Shown in pieces: positions 1-8,045 of a stretch of DNA of 43,868 nt (positions are counted from its first letter, which is position 1; the number at the start of each line of letters is the position of its first letter). The position numbers were made by a program, and so were the translations under genes. Source of the DNA: a virus; the IMG/VR virus record IMGVR_UViG_3300024265_000019, positions 1 to 43,868 of that record. One strand, written 5' to 3'. The notes below the pieces were generated by a model that saw nothing but the letters and a program-made list of their open reading frames with translations, was not told where the DNA came from and did no database searches.

Positions 1-127
1 AACATTGGCCACTATTGCTAATTCAAGTGATCCGACTGCTAGATTTAGGTTGACTGATGAGCTGGAAACCCATGACGGAACTTTTAATATCACATCATTT
101 GGCAAAACTGCAGATGAACAGGATATT
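1..127. repeat. Terminal direct repeat, left copy (circular contig overlap)
   Basis: Identical to 43742-43868 over 127 bases. The tail tube reading frame continues across the join and closes 51 bases later. This fits an assembly overlap of a circular or circularly permuted molecule better than a biological repeat; 127 is a common assembler k-mer length. The unit genome would be 43,741 bp. Confidence 0.95.
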
Positions 128-178
128 GTAAACTTTTCACTAAGCTTGCAAAATTCTGGCGTAGTAACTTATTCATAG
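1..178 (+). CDS. Tail tube (major tail) protein, C-terminal part
   Basis: 3' part of the gene that starts at 43500. The first complete codon is at 2-4, and the frame runs to TAG at 176-178. Joined across the circle point, the gene has 139 codons. This part encodes the segment from TLATIANSSD to the end, including the FRLTDELETHDG and FNITSFGKTADE stretches typical of small TP901-1/HK97-like tube subunits. The protein would polymerise as stacked rings around the tape measure to form the tail tube. It is followed 9 bases later by the next tail gene. Confidence 0.8.
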   Translation, partial: TLATIANSSDPTARFRLTDELETHDGTFNITSFGKTADEQDIVNFSLSLQNSGVVTYS

Positions 179-187
179 GAGTTAATC

Positions 188-529
188 ATGGCTTTATTAT
201 CAATTCAAAAAGTAACCAAATCAAGCGCGGGATTAACTCTTGTGGCTGCTGAGGCTGGTGGAGATACTTTCCCAAATGCTAATGGTACATTTATTCAAGC
301 AGACAAATCAAGCGCTGGCGATGCAACTATAACGATTGTAGCGGTGACAGATCCGTTGATTACATCAGAGGCCGGTAGTTTAGTGGTTCCTGATATTGTA
401 ATTACAGTGCCGGGCGAGGGTAATATACTGTTTTCTGTGCCGCCTTCCCATACTGCTATCGGGATTGCTACAATGACTTATGCATCGGAAACCGACTTAA
501 CTATCGCTGCTGCGGTTGTTGCTCAGTAA
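188..529 (+). CDS. Small beta-rich virion-associated protein
   Basis: 113 aa, started by ATG after AGGAG (178-182). The sequence is rich in Ala, Thr, Val and Gly with alternating hydrophobics. It contains a DTFPNANGTFIQADKSSAG segment and a repeated DATITIV/DLTIAA pattern, so it is likely an all-beta domain without membrane or signal segments. It sits between tail tube and tail chaperone genes and its stop overlaps the next start (TAATG at 527-531), so it belongs to the virion operon. The N-x-G-T-F followed by a beta-strand resembles small decoration proteins of phage heads or tails. The exact role is unknown. Confidence 0.6.
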   Translation: MALLSIQKVTKSSAGLTLVAAEAGGDTFPNANGTFIQADKSSAGDATITIVAVTDPLITSEAGSLVVPDIVITVPGEGNILFSVPPSHTAIGIATMTYASETDLTIAAAVVAQ

Positions 530-1017
530 TGGCCAATAATCGTAAATTAGGCTTAGAAGAGGTTCCTGTTGGCGATGATTTATATTTGTTTAAAGCAGAC
601 TTTAAGTTTCTGCAAAGCTTAAAAGAAAACAGCAGTATCGACCCGATGAAGATGTATGAGTCGTTTTCTGCGGGTGACTGCGACTTAGACTTAGTTGTTG
701 ACATTTTAAGCTTTAGCGTTATCTCAATTAACGGCAAGCCTGTGGTTAAAACAAAAAAAATAGTTCAGGATTTGATTAGTCGCCTTGGCCTTCAACAGTG
801 TTGGTATTTATGTTATAGATTGTTGAGTGACTCCATGATCGGTGATGTAAAAAAGTCAGAGCTGCGATTGGACGAGAAGATCCAGCAGCTAAAAAGGTTG
901 AACATTTCCCTATTGACGAATTTGAAAGAACAGCCATTTTTATGGGTATCTCTAGTATGGATTTTTGGCACATGTCTATGGGTCAATTTCAATCATATAA
1001 GTCAGCTTTTTACTTAA
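529..1017 (+). CDS. Tail assembly chaperone, gpG-like (unshifted product)
   Basis: 162 aa. It lies directly before the tape measure gene, the standard place for the tail chaperone pair of siphoviruses. Residues 1-109 look like a normal soluble, charged protein. After the slippery site at 849-855 the unshifted frame continues for about 53 residues and becomes hydrophobic and Trp-rich (near PFLWVSLVWIFGT), as expected where the coding constraint lies in the other frame. In lambda the abundant unshifted G protein coats the tape measure protein during tail assembly. Recognition is by position, length and frameshift, not by clear sequence similarity. Confidence 0.75.
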   Translation: MANNRKLGLEEVPVGDDLYLFKADFKFLQSLKENSSIDPMKMYESFSAGDCDLDLVVDILSFSVISINGKPVVKTKKIVQDLISRLGLQQCWYLCYRLLSDSMIGDVKKSELRLDEKIQQLKRLNISLLTNLKEQPFLWVSLVWIFGTCLWVNFNHISQLFT

Positions 1018-1127
1018 AGAATGGTCTAGACGAGAAGGGTCGTGATCCAAGCGAAATGACCCTGGATAAATTAGATGAATTAAAAGAACGTATAAAGGCT
1101 AAGAAAAATGGCGCTGAAACTCGGTGA
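529..1127 (+). CDS. Tail assembly chaperone fusion, gpGT-like, made by -1 frameshift
   Basis: A -1 slip on A AAA AAG (849-855) joins codons 529-855 to the frame that ends at TGA 1125-1127. This gives a fusion of about 199 aa. The joined part begins VRAAIGREDPAAKK, contains the segment FPIDEFERTAIFMG and ends in a Lys-rich helix (ELKERIKAKKNGAETR). That frame is open from 846 on and has no good independent start. In lambda the G-T fusion recruits the tail tube protein to the tape measure complex, and a few percent slippage sets the ratio. The 3' end overlaps the tape measure start by 20 bases. Confidence 0.8.
849..890 (+). promoter_or_regulatory. Programmed -1 ribosomal frameshift signal
   Basis: The heptamer A AAA AAG at 849-855 is in the correct zero-frame phase (GTA AAA AAG). 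Four bases later a stem begins: AGCTGC (860-865) pairs with GCAGCT (885-890). It continues after a 3-nt bulge as TGGA (869-872) with TCCA (881-884), and an 8-nt loop closes it. Slippery sequence, spacer and stem all match the canonical arrangement of dnaX-like and tail chaperone signals. Confidence 0.85.
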
Positions 1128-3210
1128 ATTACAGGTAGACATAGGCGCTGACACTACCGATTTAAAAAAAGCCGGTAAGGAAATAGATAAAACCGCCGGC
1201 AGCATGGAGAAATCCTTTAAGCGCGTCGGCTCAGCTATTGCCGCCGCACTATCATTCCAAGCAATAAAATCAACCATCCTATTAGCTGATAGTATGAATC
1301 TTCTCGATTCTCGGATCAGAGCGCTAACTAAAAACGCTAAAGGCTTCAGAGAAATACGTGAGGGGATAAGAGGTGTAGCCAAAGAGACTGGTGGCTCTAT
1401 TGCATCGATTACAGAGCTAGCGCAACGCGCACTAATTGCCAAAGATGCGTTAGGTGCAACCAACGAACAGATCATTGAGATGGTCAACAATGTTCAGAAA
1501 TTAGGTGTAATTGGCGGCGGGTCTCAGGAGAATCTAACCAGGGCAACCGTACAACTAGGTCAGGCTTTAAGTACCCCAAGAGTTCAAGCGGAAGAGCTAA
1601 ATAGTATTTTAGAACAAATGCCATTGCTAGCTAAAGAGATTGAAAAGAATTTAGGATTACTTCCCGGCACGCTAAAACAAGCTGTTGTCGCGGGAGAGGT
1701 TCTCAATACTGATATATTCCAAGCACTCATTAAATCAACGGACGACATAAACAGAAGGTTTAAAGAGCTTCCACTAACTATTGATCGCGCTGGCGGCATG
1801 ATTGAGAACGCTTTTGCGGTAGCCGTACAAGAAATAGATAATGGTTTAGGTATTACTGAAGCAATCGCCATTATGATGAAAGACCTAAGCGAAGTAATTG
1901 AGTCTGACTTAGTACCTGGCGTTGACGCAATAGTTGATGGATTTTCTGATTTCTTATTTATGCTAGATCAGGTAACTGGTGCAACCCAACAAGCAGCCGA
2001 TGATACTTTTGATTTGGGACAGTCTTGGGAAATGGTCAAAAATGCACTTTCATTTATTACCCAGTCAATTATTAATCTACCAGCCAATTTAAAAGCTATC
2101 ACTACCGTAATAGCCGGAGAAGTGTCCCAAGCATTTATTAGTTTAGACGCAATAGCTAATAAGGTTTGGCTATCTATCTCGAATGGCTTTAGTGACGCCA
2201 TGTTCAGCGCAATCAATAAAGTTAAGGCGGGATTTGGTGATCTTGTGGGTAGTGCTCAAAATCTTTTTGGAGTGCTTTTCACTCAACTTGGAGCCAGCGA
2301 TATAGCACGTTCGTTTTTTAATGCGGCAGAAACATCAAAGCAAGTTGCATCAGACCTCGCTTCATTCAATGAAGAACAGCTAATTATTAGGCAGGAGCAG
2401 TTACAAGCCGAGATAGATGCGATCACTGCCAATACTGAGGTAAAGTTAGAAGCGTCTAATATAGCTATTCAGGCTGACCTTGATGAAACTGATGCGCTTA
2501 AAAAGCAGGCTGCAGAACGTAGAAAAACAAGGGAGAAAGAGAGAAAGGATGCCAGAAATAGAGCGGCAGGCATTGTTAAAAACGCTGAGACTGAAATAAA
2601 AATAGAAGTAAAGAAAACGACAGTAAAAAAAGATCTGCAATTGCGACAAGAGCAAAGCTTCTCTAATTCTCTTGGCGTTATATTTGGAATGGAAAAAGAA
2701 GCTGCGATTGCATCGGCCACACTCGGACTAACAAGCGCAATATCAAAAGCTTTTGCTCAAGAAGGCCCGCTAGCATTTGCTTCTATAGCTGCAATAACCG
2801 CTCAGTTTGCTAATCTATTTAGCACAATAAGCAGCGTCAAGGGTGCCGGCAGACAAACTGGTGGCAATGTATCTCAAGGCGTACTGCATCCGGTCAATGA
2901 AAATGGTCAACCAGAACTATTAATTCAAGGCTCTAAGCAGTTTTTATTATCCGGTCAATCTGGTGGTCAAATCGTCTCTGCAAATTCTATGCGTTCTGGC
3001 GGTGGTGGCGGAATGAATGTTACAGTTAACAATAATGCGCCTGACTTGGTTGAAGTGAGTGAACCGTTCGTAACTCAAAACGAGCTAGTGATTTCGATTA
3101 ATCGCGCAGTTACACAAGCGGTAGAGCAGGTCAATAGTAGTCTAGCTAGTGGTCGAGGAGAGTCTTCGGAATCATTGCGTCAAGGGTTTAGTTTAACGAG
3201 GAATATATAA
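1108..3210 (+). CDS. Tail tape measure protein
   Basis: 700 aa, the longest helical protein of the tail cluster, directly after the chaperone pair. The N-terminus (LGELQVDIGADTTDLKKAGKEI) matches the common start of lambda-like tape measures. Residues about 60-250 form the conserved tape measure N-terminal domain, containing AEELNSILEQMPLLAKEI. Residues about 425-520 are a charged coiled coil with the basic run ERRKTREKERKDARNRA, and a Gly-rich hinge sits near 630. The protein sets tail length; at the usual 0.15 nm per residue it predicts a tail of about 100 nm. That number is inference. The gene abuts the next one (TAATGG at 3208). Confidence 0.93.
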   Translation: MALKLGELQVDIGADTTDLKKAGKEIDKTAGSMEKSFKRVGSAIAAALSFQAIKSTILLADSMNLLDSRIRALTKNAKGFREIREGIRGVAKETGGSIASITELAQRALIAKDALGATNEQIIEMVNNVQKLGVIGGGSQENLTRATVQLGQALSTPRVQAEELNSILEQMPLLAKEIEKNLGLLPGTLKQAVVAGEVLNTDIFQALIKSTDDINRRFKELPLTIDRAGGMIENAFAVAVQEIDNGLGITEAIAIMMKDLSEVIESDLVPGVDAIVDGFSDFLFMLDQVTGATQQAADDTFDLGQSWEMVKNALSFITQSIINLPANLKAITTVIAGEVSQAFISLDAIANKVWLSISNGFSDAMFSAINKVKAGFGDLVGSAQNLFGVLFTQLGASDIARSFFNAAETSKQVASDLASFNEEQLIIRQEQLQAEIDAITANTEVKLEASNIAIQADLDETDALKKQAAERRKTREKERKDARNRAAGIVKNAETEIKIEVKKTTVKKDLQLRQEQSFSNSLGVIFGMEKEAAIASATLGLTSAISKAFAQEGPLAFASIAAITAQFANLFSTISSVKGAGRQTGGNVSQGVLHPVNENGQPELLIQGSKQFLLSGQSGGQIVSANSMRSGGGGGMNVTVNNNAPDLVEVSEPFVTQNELVISINRAVTQAVEQVNSSLASGRGESSESLRQGFSLTRNI

Positions 3211-3689
3211 TGGCTGTCGAATACCCTACTAATTTACCTATTCCTTTAGTTACTGGTTATAGTCATCCAGACTCGCAAAAGGTTAGGCGTAATGATGTTG
3301 AAACAGGCCCGCCAAGATTTGAGCTTCTTTCTGAGCATGGACCATCATTTCCAACTGTTAACTGGCTCTTAAGTTCAATTGATTTTCAGGTTTTTGAAGG
3401 GTTCTATAAACACTCGTTAAAATTCGGCGCGATTTCTTTTAATATGAATCTACAGGTCGGCGCAGGGCTTAAGGTACACGAATGTTATTTAAATAAAGCA
3501 TATAAACCTAGTTTGCAAGGAAAGCTTTGGAAAGTCACCGCAAGTCTTGTAACAGTCGAAAAGCAGTATGATACTTTAGCTGATTTCAATGAGGTTCTGG
3601 ATTTGCGTGAAAGCGTTGAGGGAAATCTTAATCAGTGGATTAATCAGTTTAATGATATTGTAGAAATTAGCTTGCCGGACGCTTTTTAA
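3210..3689 (+). CDS. Minor tail protein, lambda gpM-like position
   Basis: 159 aa. The N-terminus (AVEYPTNLPIPLVTGYSH) followed by TGPPRFELLSEHGPSFPTVNW is typical of the small tail-tip protein encoded right after the tape measure in lambda-like and D3-like phages. It is likely a beta-sandwich of the distal tail or gpM type that joins the tube to the tip complex. It ends with TAATGG, coupling it to the next gene. The family is recognised by order and overall pattern, so the assignment to gpM or to distal tail protein is uncertain. Confidence 0.7.
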   Translation: MAVEYPTNLPIPLVTGYSHPDSQKVRRNDVETGPPRFELLSEHGPSFPTVNWLLSSIDFQVFEGFYKHSLKFGAISFNMNLQVGAGLKVHECYLNKAYKPSLQGKLWKVTASLVTVEKQYDTLADFNEVLDLRESVEGNLNQWINQFNDIVEISLPDAF

Positions 3690-4204
3690 TGGCCAGCTTA
3701 GACGAATACAAGAAATTTACCGCCAGTATGCCAGAAGCTCAGCGAGAGTTTAGAACGGTTGAACTATTTCATCCAGACTTCAGTTTATTGAGATTTGTTC
3801 AAGACTTTCAGGATATTAGTTTAACGCTTGAGTCAACAGCTCCAAGGAATCCATCTACTAGCGTTTTGTTTACGGCAATAAGCATGAATATCATTGAGCC
3901 TGGTGAAAATGGTCAAATAGAACAGGTTTTATCGCTTAATCTCGGCGCTGTTGGAAATGAGGTAAACGATGAGCTTCAAAAAATTACTGAAAATGGATCG
4001 CTTACGCCGATAGAGCTAATCTACCGCAAGTATTATAGCGGTGATTTGTCCGAGCCTGTTTTAGTTCTAAATATGTCGGTTGCAGATGTTTCATTTAAGA
4101 GTTATGAGGCTGTGACTTTGACAGGAGAGGATTCGAATTTTGCAATAAAAAGAGCGGGTGAGCTTTACTTAATTGAACGTTTCCCTGGCTTGAGGTTGTT
4201 ATGA
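3689..4204 (+). CDS. Tail tip protein, DUF1833-like
   Basis: 171 aa. The pattern EAQREFRTVELFHPDFS at residues about 16-32 and the C-terminal GELYLIERFPGLRL fit the DUF1833 family, found between the gpM-like and NlpC/P60 genes in many siphoviruses. It would be the counterpart of lambda gpL in the tail tip. Lambda gpL binds an iron-sulphur cluster through cysteines, but this protein has no cysteine, so that feature is not shared. It overlaps the peptidase gene by four bases (ATGA at 4201). Confidence 0.65.
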   Translation: MASLDEYKKFTASMPEAQREFRTVELFHPDFSLLRFVQDFQDISLTLESTAPRNPSTSVLFTAISMNIIEPGENGQIEQVLSLNLGAVGNEVNDELQKITENGSLTPIELIYRKYYSGDLSEPVLVLNMSVADVSFKSYEAVTLTGEDSNFAIKRAGELYLIERFPGLRLL

Positions 4205-4608
4205 TTGATTATAATAATTACATTGGTATTCCATGGGTATGCGGTAAAGCTTCATTTGATGGCGCTGATTGTTGGGGTTTGGTTTCGATGGTCTATATAG
4301 ACCTATTTAATATTCGACTGGGCCATTTCAAAGTTGATGAAATCAATGACCCCGAAAAAACCATGCATAAGATTGAGGCCGTTCGGGATGGTTCGGGTGA
4401 ATGGGAGGAAACCAGCACCCCGAATGATGGTGATGTGGTCATGATGATTAGTAGAAAGACATTTAGACCAGAGCATGTTGGTGTCTATATTGGGAAAGGT
4501 CAGATTTTACATTCAATGACGAGAGAAACGGGGCAATCAGAAATACATCCGGTTAAACTAATGACTAAATTATTCAAACGCTTAGAATATTATCGATATG
4601 TCGGCTAG
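4201..4608 (+). CDS. Tail assembly peptidase, NlpC/P60 family
   Basis: 135 aa. The catalytic cysteine is Cys24 in GADCWGLV and the catalytic histidine is His92 in PEHVGVYIGKG; a polar third residue is likely His104 or His116. This is the papain-like fold of the NlpC/P60 domain of lambda gpK. Unlike gpK it has no JAB/MPN domain, so only the peptidase half is present. It probably helps the tail tip form or cleave cell-wall peptides. It lies between the DUF1833-like and gpJ-like genes and overlaps both, as expected for this module. Confidence 0.88.
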   Translation: MIDYNNYIGIPWVCGKASFDGADCWGLVSMVYIDLFNIRLGHFKVDEINDPEKTMHKIEAVRDGSGEWEETSTPNDGDVVMMISRKTFRPEHVGVYIGKGQILHSMTRETGQSEIHPVKLMTKLFKRLEYYRYVG

Positions 4609-7600
4609 CATTATAATCCATCATGATCCAGAGGGGATCAATAAAAGAGATATTCGCCAGGTAAATGATGGCGATAATTTATTGCTGTGGTTAATCTCTG
4701 AATACGGTGAAAACGGTTTTAGTGTGCCAACTAAGTTATTTTTAGGTGACATTAAAGACGAAAATGAGATTGATCAAAATGTTTTCCAGTCGATAAATCG
4801 AACACTTAAAAAAAACGATATCATTAATATTGTACACAGGCCGCAAGGTGTAGATCTAATTGTTGCTATTGTTATTGCCGTCATAGCCGCTGTAGTTCTT
4901 GCGCCAGATATATCACCACCGCCACAAGTAGAAAATCCGAATTTCCCAAAAACAAACGAATCGCCAAATAATCGTTTAACAGGACAGACAAACTTGGCTA
5001 GGCCGTTGGGCCGAATACCTGATGTTTATGGCCGCATGAGAGTTTATCCAGATTTAGGAACAAAAACAGTAGTTGAGTTTATCAATCATGTAAAATTTGT
5101 TACTGAATATCTAATTATCGGGCGTGGCGAGTACGGGTTTGAGGATATTAAAAGCGGAGAAACGCTGCTAGAAGACATAGCTGGATCGTCGTTCACTATT
5201 TTTGAGCCTAGTGATTTGATTCCTGAACTATTAGACGTTACAGACTCAAACGAGGTTAACGGTCAAGAAGTCAAAGCGTTTAATGATGAGAGTTTATTTG
5301 CCACCACCGCTAGCAATGTTGAGTTTTTGGCGTCTAATTCAACGTTTTCTAGCACTGGTGCGGCTGGTGCTGGATTAGCTGCATTCGAAGGTTTAACTAT
5401 AGGTTCTGATTTTACTATAGCAGGAACCACAAGCAATAACGGCTCTTTTACTTACAGATCTTACAATACAGATTTGGTCACTGCAGAGCCGCCAGACTTT
5501 GAAGGGTTCACAAAATATATCATTGAGGTTGATGAGTCTTTAACAAATGAGACTGTATCAACTGAGGTGGTCTTTGATACCGATTCGTTAGATTCAGATA
5601 TTATAGGTCCGTTTATTGTTCCTGGAGACACGGAGGAAGTCTGGTTTGATATTGTTGCTAGTCGTGGATTGGCAGATAGGCGAGCTGGTGATAGCCTTAA
5701 TGTAACAGTGAATTTTGATTTAATTCTAGAGTTAATTGATAGCTCTGACAATGTGATTAATACAGAAACAACCAGGGTTTCAATTGTTGACAACACGTTA
5801 GACCAAAGGTTTTATACATTCAAAGTCATTCCTGCAAGCCCTGGCTCTCGTTATCAAGCGAAGGTTCAAAGAATAAGCGCCACAGTAAATGATTCATCAT
5901 ATTACGACACTACAAAGTGGACCAGGTTGGGCGGCGTTAAAAGGATAATTAATTTTGATCAAGGAAATGTCACCAGCATACTTTTAACAACACAAGCAAC
6001 CGAACAGGCAACAAAAGCTCAAGAAAGAAAATTTAATGCTGTCGTGACTAGAAAATTAAGAACGTACACCACATCGGGCGGCGTTATTGTTCCCGCATTA
6101 ACCGAAACTACTAGATTTGCCGACGCGTTATTAGAGCACATGACAAATAGCTTTATCGGTAATAAGCCAACATCAGAAATCGATTTAGACGAACTATATA
6201 CAATACAAGAAGATCTAGACACTGACCCGATTTACGGCTCAGTCCTTGGCCGGTTCAGTTATTCATTCAGCAACGAGAAGTCAAGCGTAAAGGATGAGAT
6301 GTTAACTATTGCAAATGCTTGTCGAGTATTCATTAAAAAAAATGGTAGTCTACTTGAATTTAGTCGAGATGAAATAAGGACAACAAGAACAACTCTTTTT
6401 AACACAAGAAATAAAAAGCCAAGATCTGAGAAAAAAACAATTAGAATGCAGAGGCCTAATGATTTTGATGGCGTAGAAGTTCAATGGGTATTTGAAGATA
6501 CTGGTGAATCATTCACCGAAGAATTTAATAATGGAACAGCAATTAACCCTAAAAAAATTGAAGCTGCTGGAATAAGAAATTTTAGACAAGCATGGAATCG
6601 CGGACGAATAGAATTCTTAAAAATAAAGCTTCAAAGAGAATCGGTGAAATTTGAATCCACCAAAGAGGGGTTATTTTCACAGGTGGGGGATAGGGTTGCG
6701 AACGCTGATGGTACGGATGTTTTTGCCCAAAGTGGCGAAGTTAAATCAATTTCAACATTAGATATAGAAACTTATACGCCAATTGATTTTGATGGAAACC
6801 CAAACGCGACCGTTATATTAAGAGATGAGGCGGGAGCGGTTAATACAGAAATAACCGTGACCCCAAGATTAGACGGTATAGATGGCTTTATATTGGCTGG
6901 ACTACCTTCGTTCACTATTCGCGTTAGAGGTGATTTAGATTATCAAGTTGGAACCCTTTATACCTTTGCCTTAACCGGAGAGGAAAAAATAAAGGATTAT
7001 ATATTACAAAGACGAACGCCTAAAGGTGATGCTTATGTGACGCTTGAATTATTAAATTATGATGCTGATGTTTATTCTCCCGATACTGAAACGCCACCGC
7101 CACATGAAACTACATTAACAAAAGTTACTCTAGATCCAGTAGCTAGCGGGAACATAATCGAGGATCTGGGTGTTGCGTTAAGCTTGGCTGCAGCTGAAAC
7201 TTTAGCATGGGATTTGGCGGCTACCGGAACTTATGAAGCTGAGAGTAGTATTGCCTTTGGTAGAGAGGTATTTTTAGTTGATACATTCGGCAACTGGACT
7301 ATAACGGGTACAGGTGACGTTAAGTCAGACAGTGATGCGGGCGATTATAGGCCAAAAGTGGTAGGCGATGACCCTATAAATTACGAGATTAAAATAACGC
7401 AATCTGTCAATTCTGGATCTGGTTCTGTGGTGGCGCTTGGCGGCGTATCATTTGGATCGTTTGTTCAGCTGGACGGCGGCGAAGGAATAAGAGTGTTACA
7501 ATCAACAGCAGGAACAACAAACGTTTCAATCACAGTTGAAATAAGAGAAATAGCGACACCAGCAAATACAACCGGCGTAGCTTCATTTATTTTCGACGTT

Positions 7601-7621
7601 ACAGGTGTAGATCCGATATAG
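4598..7621 (+). CDS. Tail tip central protein, gpJ-like host-specificity protein
   Basis: 1007 aa. The first 80 residues resemble the small ubiquitin-like domain (lambda gpI-like) that is fused to the tip protein in many phages. A hydrophobic stretch follows (residues about 86-103, VDLIVAIVIAVIAAVVLA) as in gpI/TipJ proteins. After it comes NRLTGQTNLARPLGRIPDVYGRMRVYP, the signature N-terminus of the gpJ-like hub. The long middle is beta-rich, and residues about 840-1007 contain repeated Ser/Gly-rich beta domains that may form the receptor-binding end. The fusion explains the absence of a separate gpI gene between the peptidase and this gene. Confidence 0.88.
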   Translation: MSASIIIHHDPEGINKRDIRQVNDGDNLLLWLISEYGENGFSVPTKLFLGDIKDENEIDQNVFQSINRTLKKNDIINIVHRPQGVDLIVAIVIAVIAAVVLAPDISPPPQVENPNFPKTNESPNNRLTGQTNLARPLGRIPDVYGRMRVYPDLGTKTVVEFINHVKFVTEYLIIGRGEYGFEDIKSGETLLEDIAGSSFTIFEPSDLIPELLDVTDSNEVNGQEVKAFNDESLFATTASNVEFLASNSTFSSTGAAGAGLAAFEGLTIGSDFTIAGTTSNNGSFTYRSYNTDLVTAEPPDFEGFTKYIIEVDESLTNETVSTEVVFDTDSLDSDIIGPFIVPGDTEEVWFDIVASRGLADRRAGDSLNVTVNFDLILELIDSSDNVINTETTRVSIVDNTLDQRFYTFKVIPASPGSRYQAKVQRISATVNDSSYYDTTKWTRLGGVKRIINFDQGNVTSILLTTQATEQATKAQERKFNAVVTRKLRTYTTSGGVIVPALTETTRFADALLEHMTNSFIGNKPTSEIDLDELYTIQEDLDTDPIYGSVLGRFSYSFSNEKSSVKDEMLTIANACRVFIKKNGSLLEFSRDEIRTTRTTLFNTRNKKPRSEKKTIRMQRPNDFDGVEVQWVFEDTGESFTEEFNNGTAINPKKIEAAGIRNFRQAWNRGRIEFLKIKLQRESVKFESTKEGLFSQVGDRVANADGTDVFAQSGEVKSISTLDIETYTPIDFDGNPNATVILRDEAGAVNTEITVTPRLDGIDGFILAGLPSFTIRVRGDLDYQVGTLYTFALTGEEKIKDYILQRRTPKGDAYVTLELLNYDADVYSPDTETPPPHETTLTKVTLDPVASGNIIEDLGVALSLAAAETLAWDLAATGTYEAESSIAFGREVFLVDTFGNWTITGTGDVKSDSDAGDYRPKVVGDDPINYEIKITQSVNSGSGSVVALGGVSFGSFVQLDGGEGIRVLQSTAGTTNVSITVEIREIATPANTTGVASFIFDVTGVDPI

Positions 7622-7628
7622 GTAAATT

Positions 7629-8036
7629 ATGAGCCAGTGGTATGACAAAACAAAGACAACTATCGGAAAAGGGAACCTAGATCTAAATTCTCTATCAGAT
7701 CCTAAGATGATTGCGATAGAAGAAGGGCTGTATACTTTTAGCCAAGGTCACGATTTCTTAAACGATATTCCGGTGGGGGCAAGGCTAGCTACCATAGATT
7801 TAACTAACGTGACGTTTGGTGTATCATTAGAGTCATATTTAGACGCCGATAACCCTACGTATTTAACTCCGGCTGTAGGTGTTGTAGTTGCATTTGTTAT
7901 TTTTAATGATACGGCTGTTGAGTCAACAAGCCCTTTGATTTTATTTATCGATTCAGGCGTCACACTGCCTATTACGACTGAATCAGGAAGAGATCTAGAA
8001 ATAACATTTAATGCAAATGGTATAGCAAAATTATAA
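7629..8036 (+). CDS. Tail-associated protein of unknown function
   Basis: 135 aa, starting 7 bases after the gpJ-like gene. The N-terminus (TKTTIGKGNLDLNSLSDPKMIAIEEGLYTFSQGHDFLNDI) follows a pattern seen in small phage structural proteins in which a short DLxxDxxK motif precedes YxFxxxHxFLxDI. The rest is beta-rich, with one hydrophobic strand pair (YLTPAVGVVVAFVIF) that is more likely core beta-sheet than membrane. Given its position between tip protein and fibre, it may connect the two. Function unknown. Confidence 0.65.
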   Translation: MSQWYDKTKTTIGKGNLDLNSLSDPKMIAIEEGLYTFSQGHDFLNDIPVGARLATIDLTNVTFGVSLESYLDADNPTYLTPAVGVVVAFVIFNDTAVESTSPLILFIDSGVTLPITTESGRDLEITFNANGIAKL

Positions 8037-8045
8037 GAGGTTAGC

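Noticed and set aside
942-1127. Separate 61-codon gene before the tape measure
   Set aside because: It is the 3' part of the frameshifted chaperone fusion; the frame is open well upstream and the internal ATG has no RBS.
5461-5796. Minus-strand 111-codon frame inside the gpJ-like gene
   Set aside because: Antisense shadow with Ser-rich composition inside a strongly supported gene.
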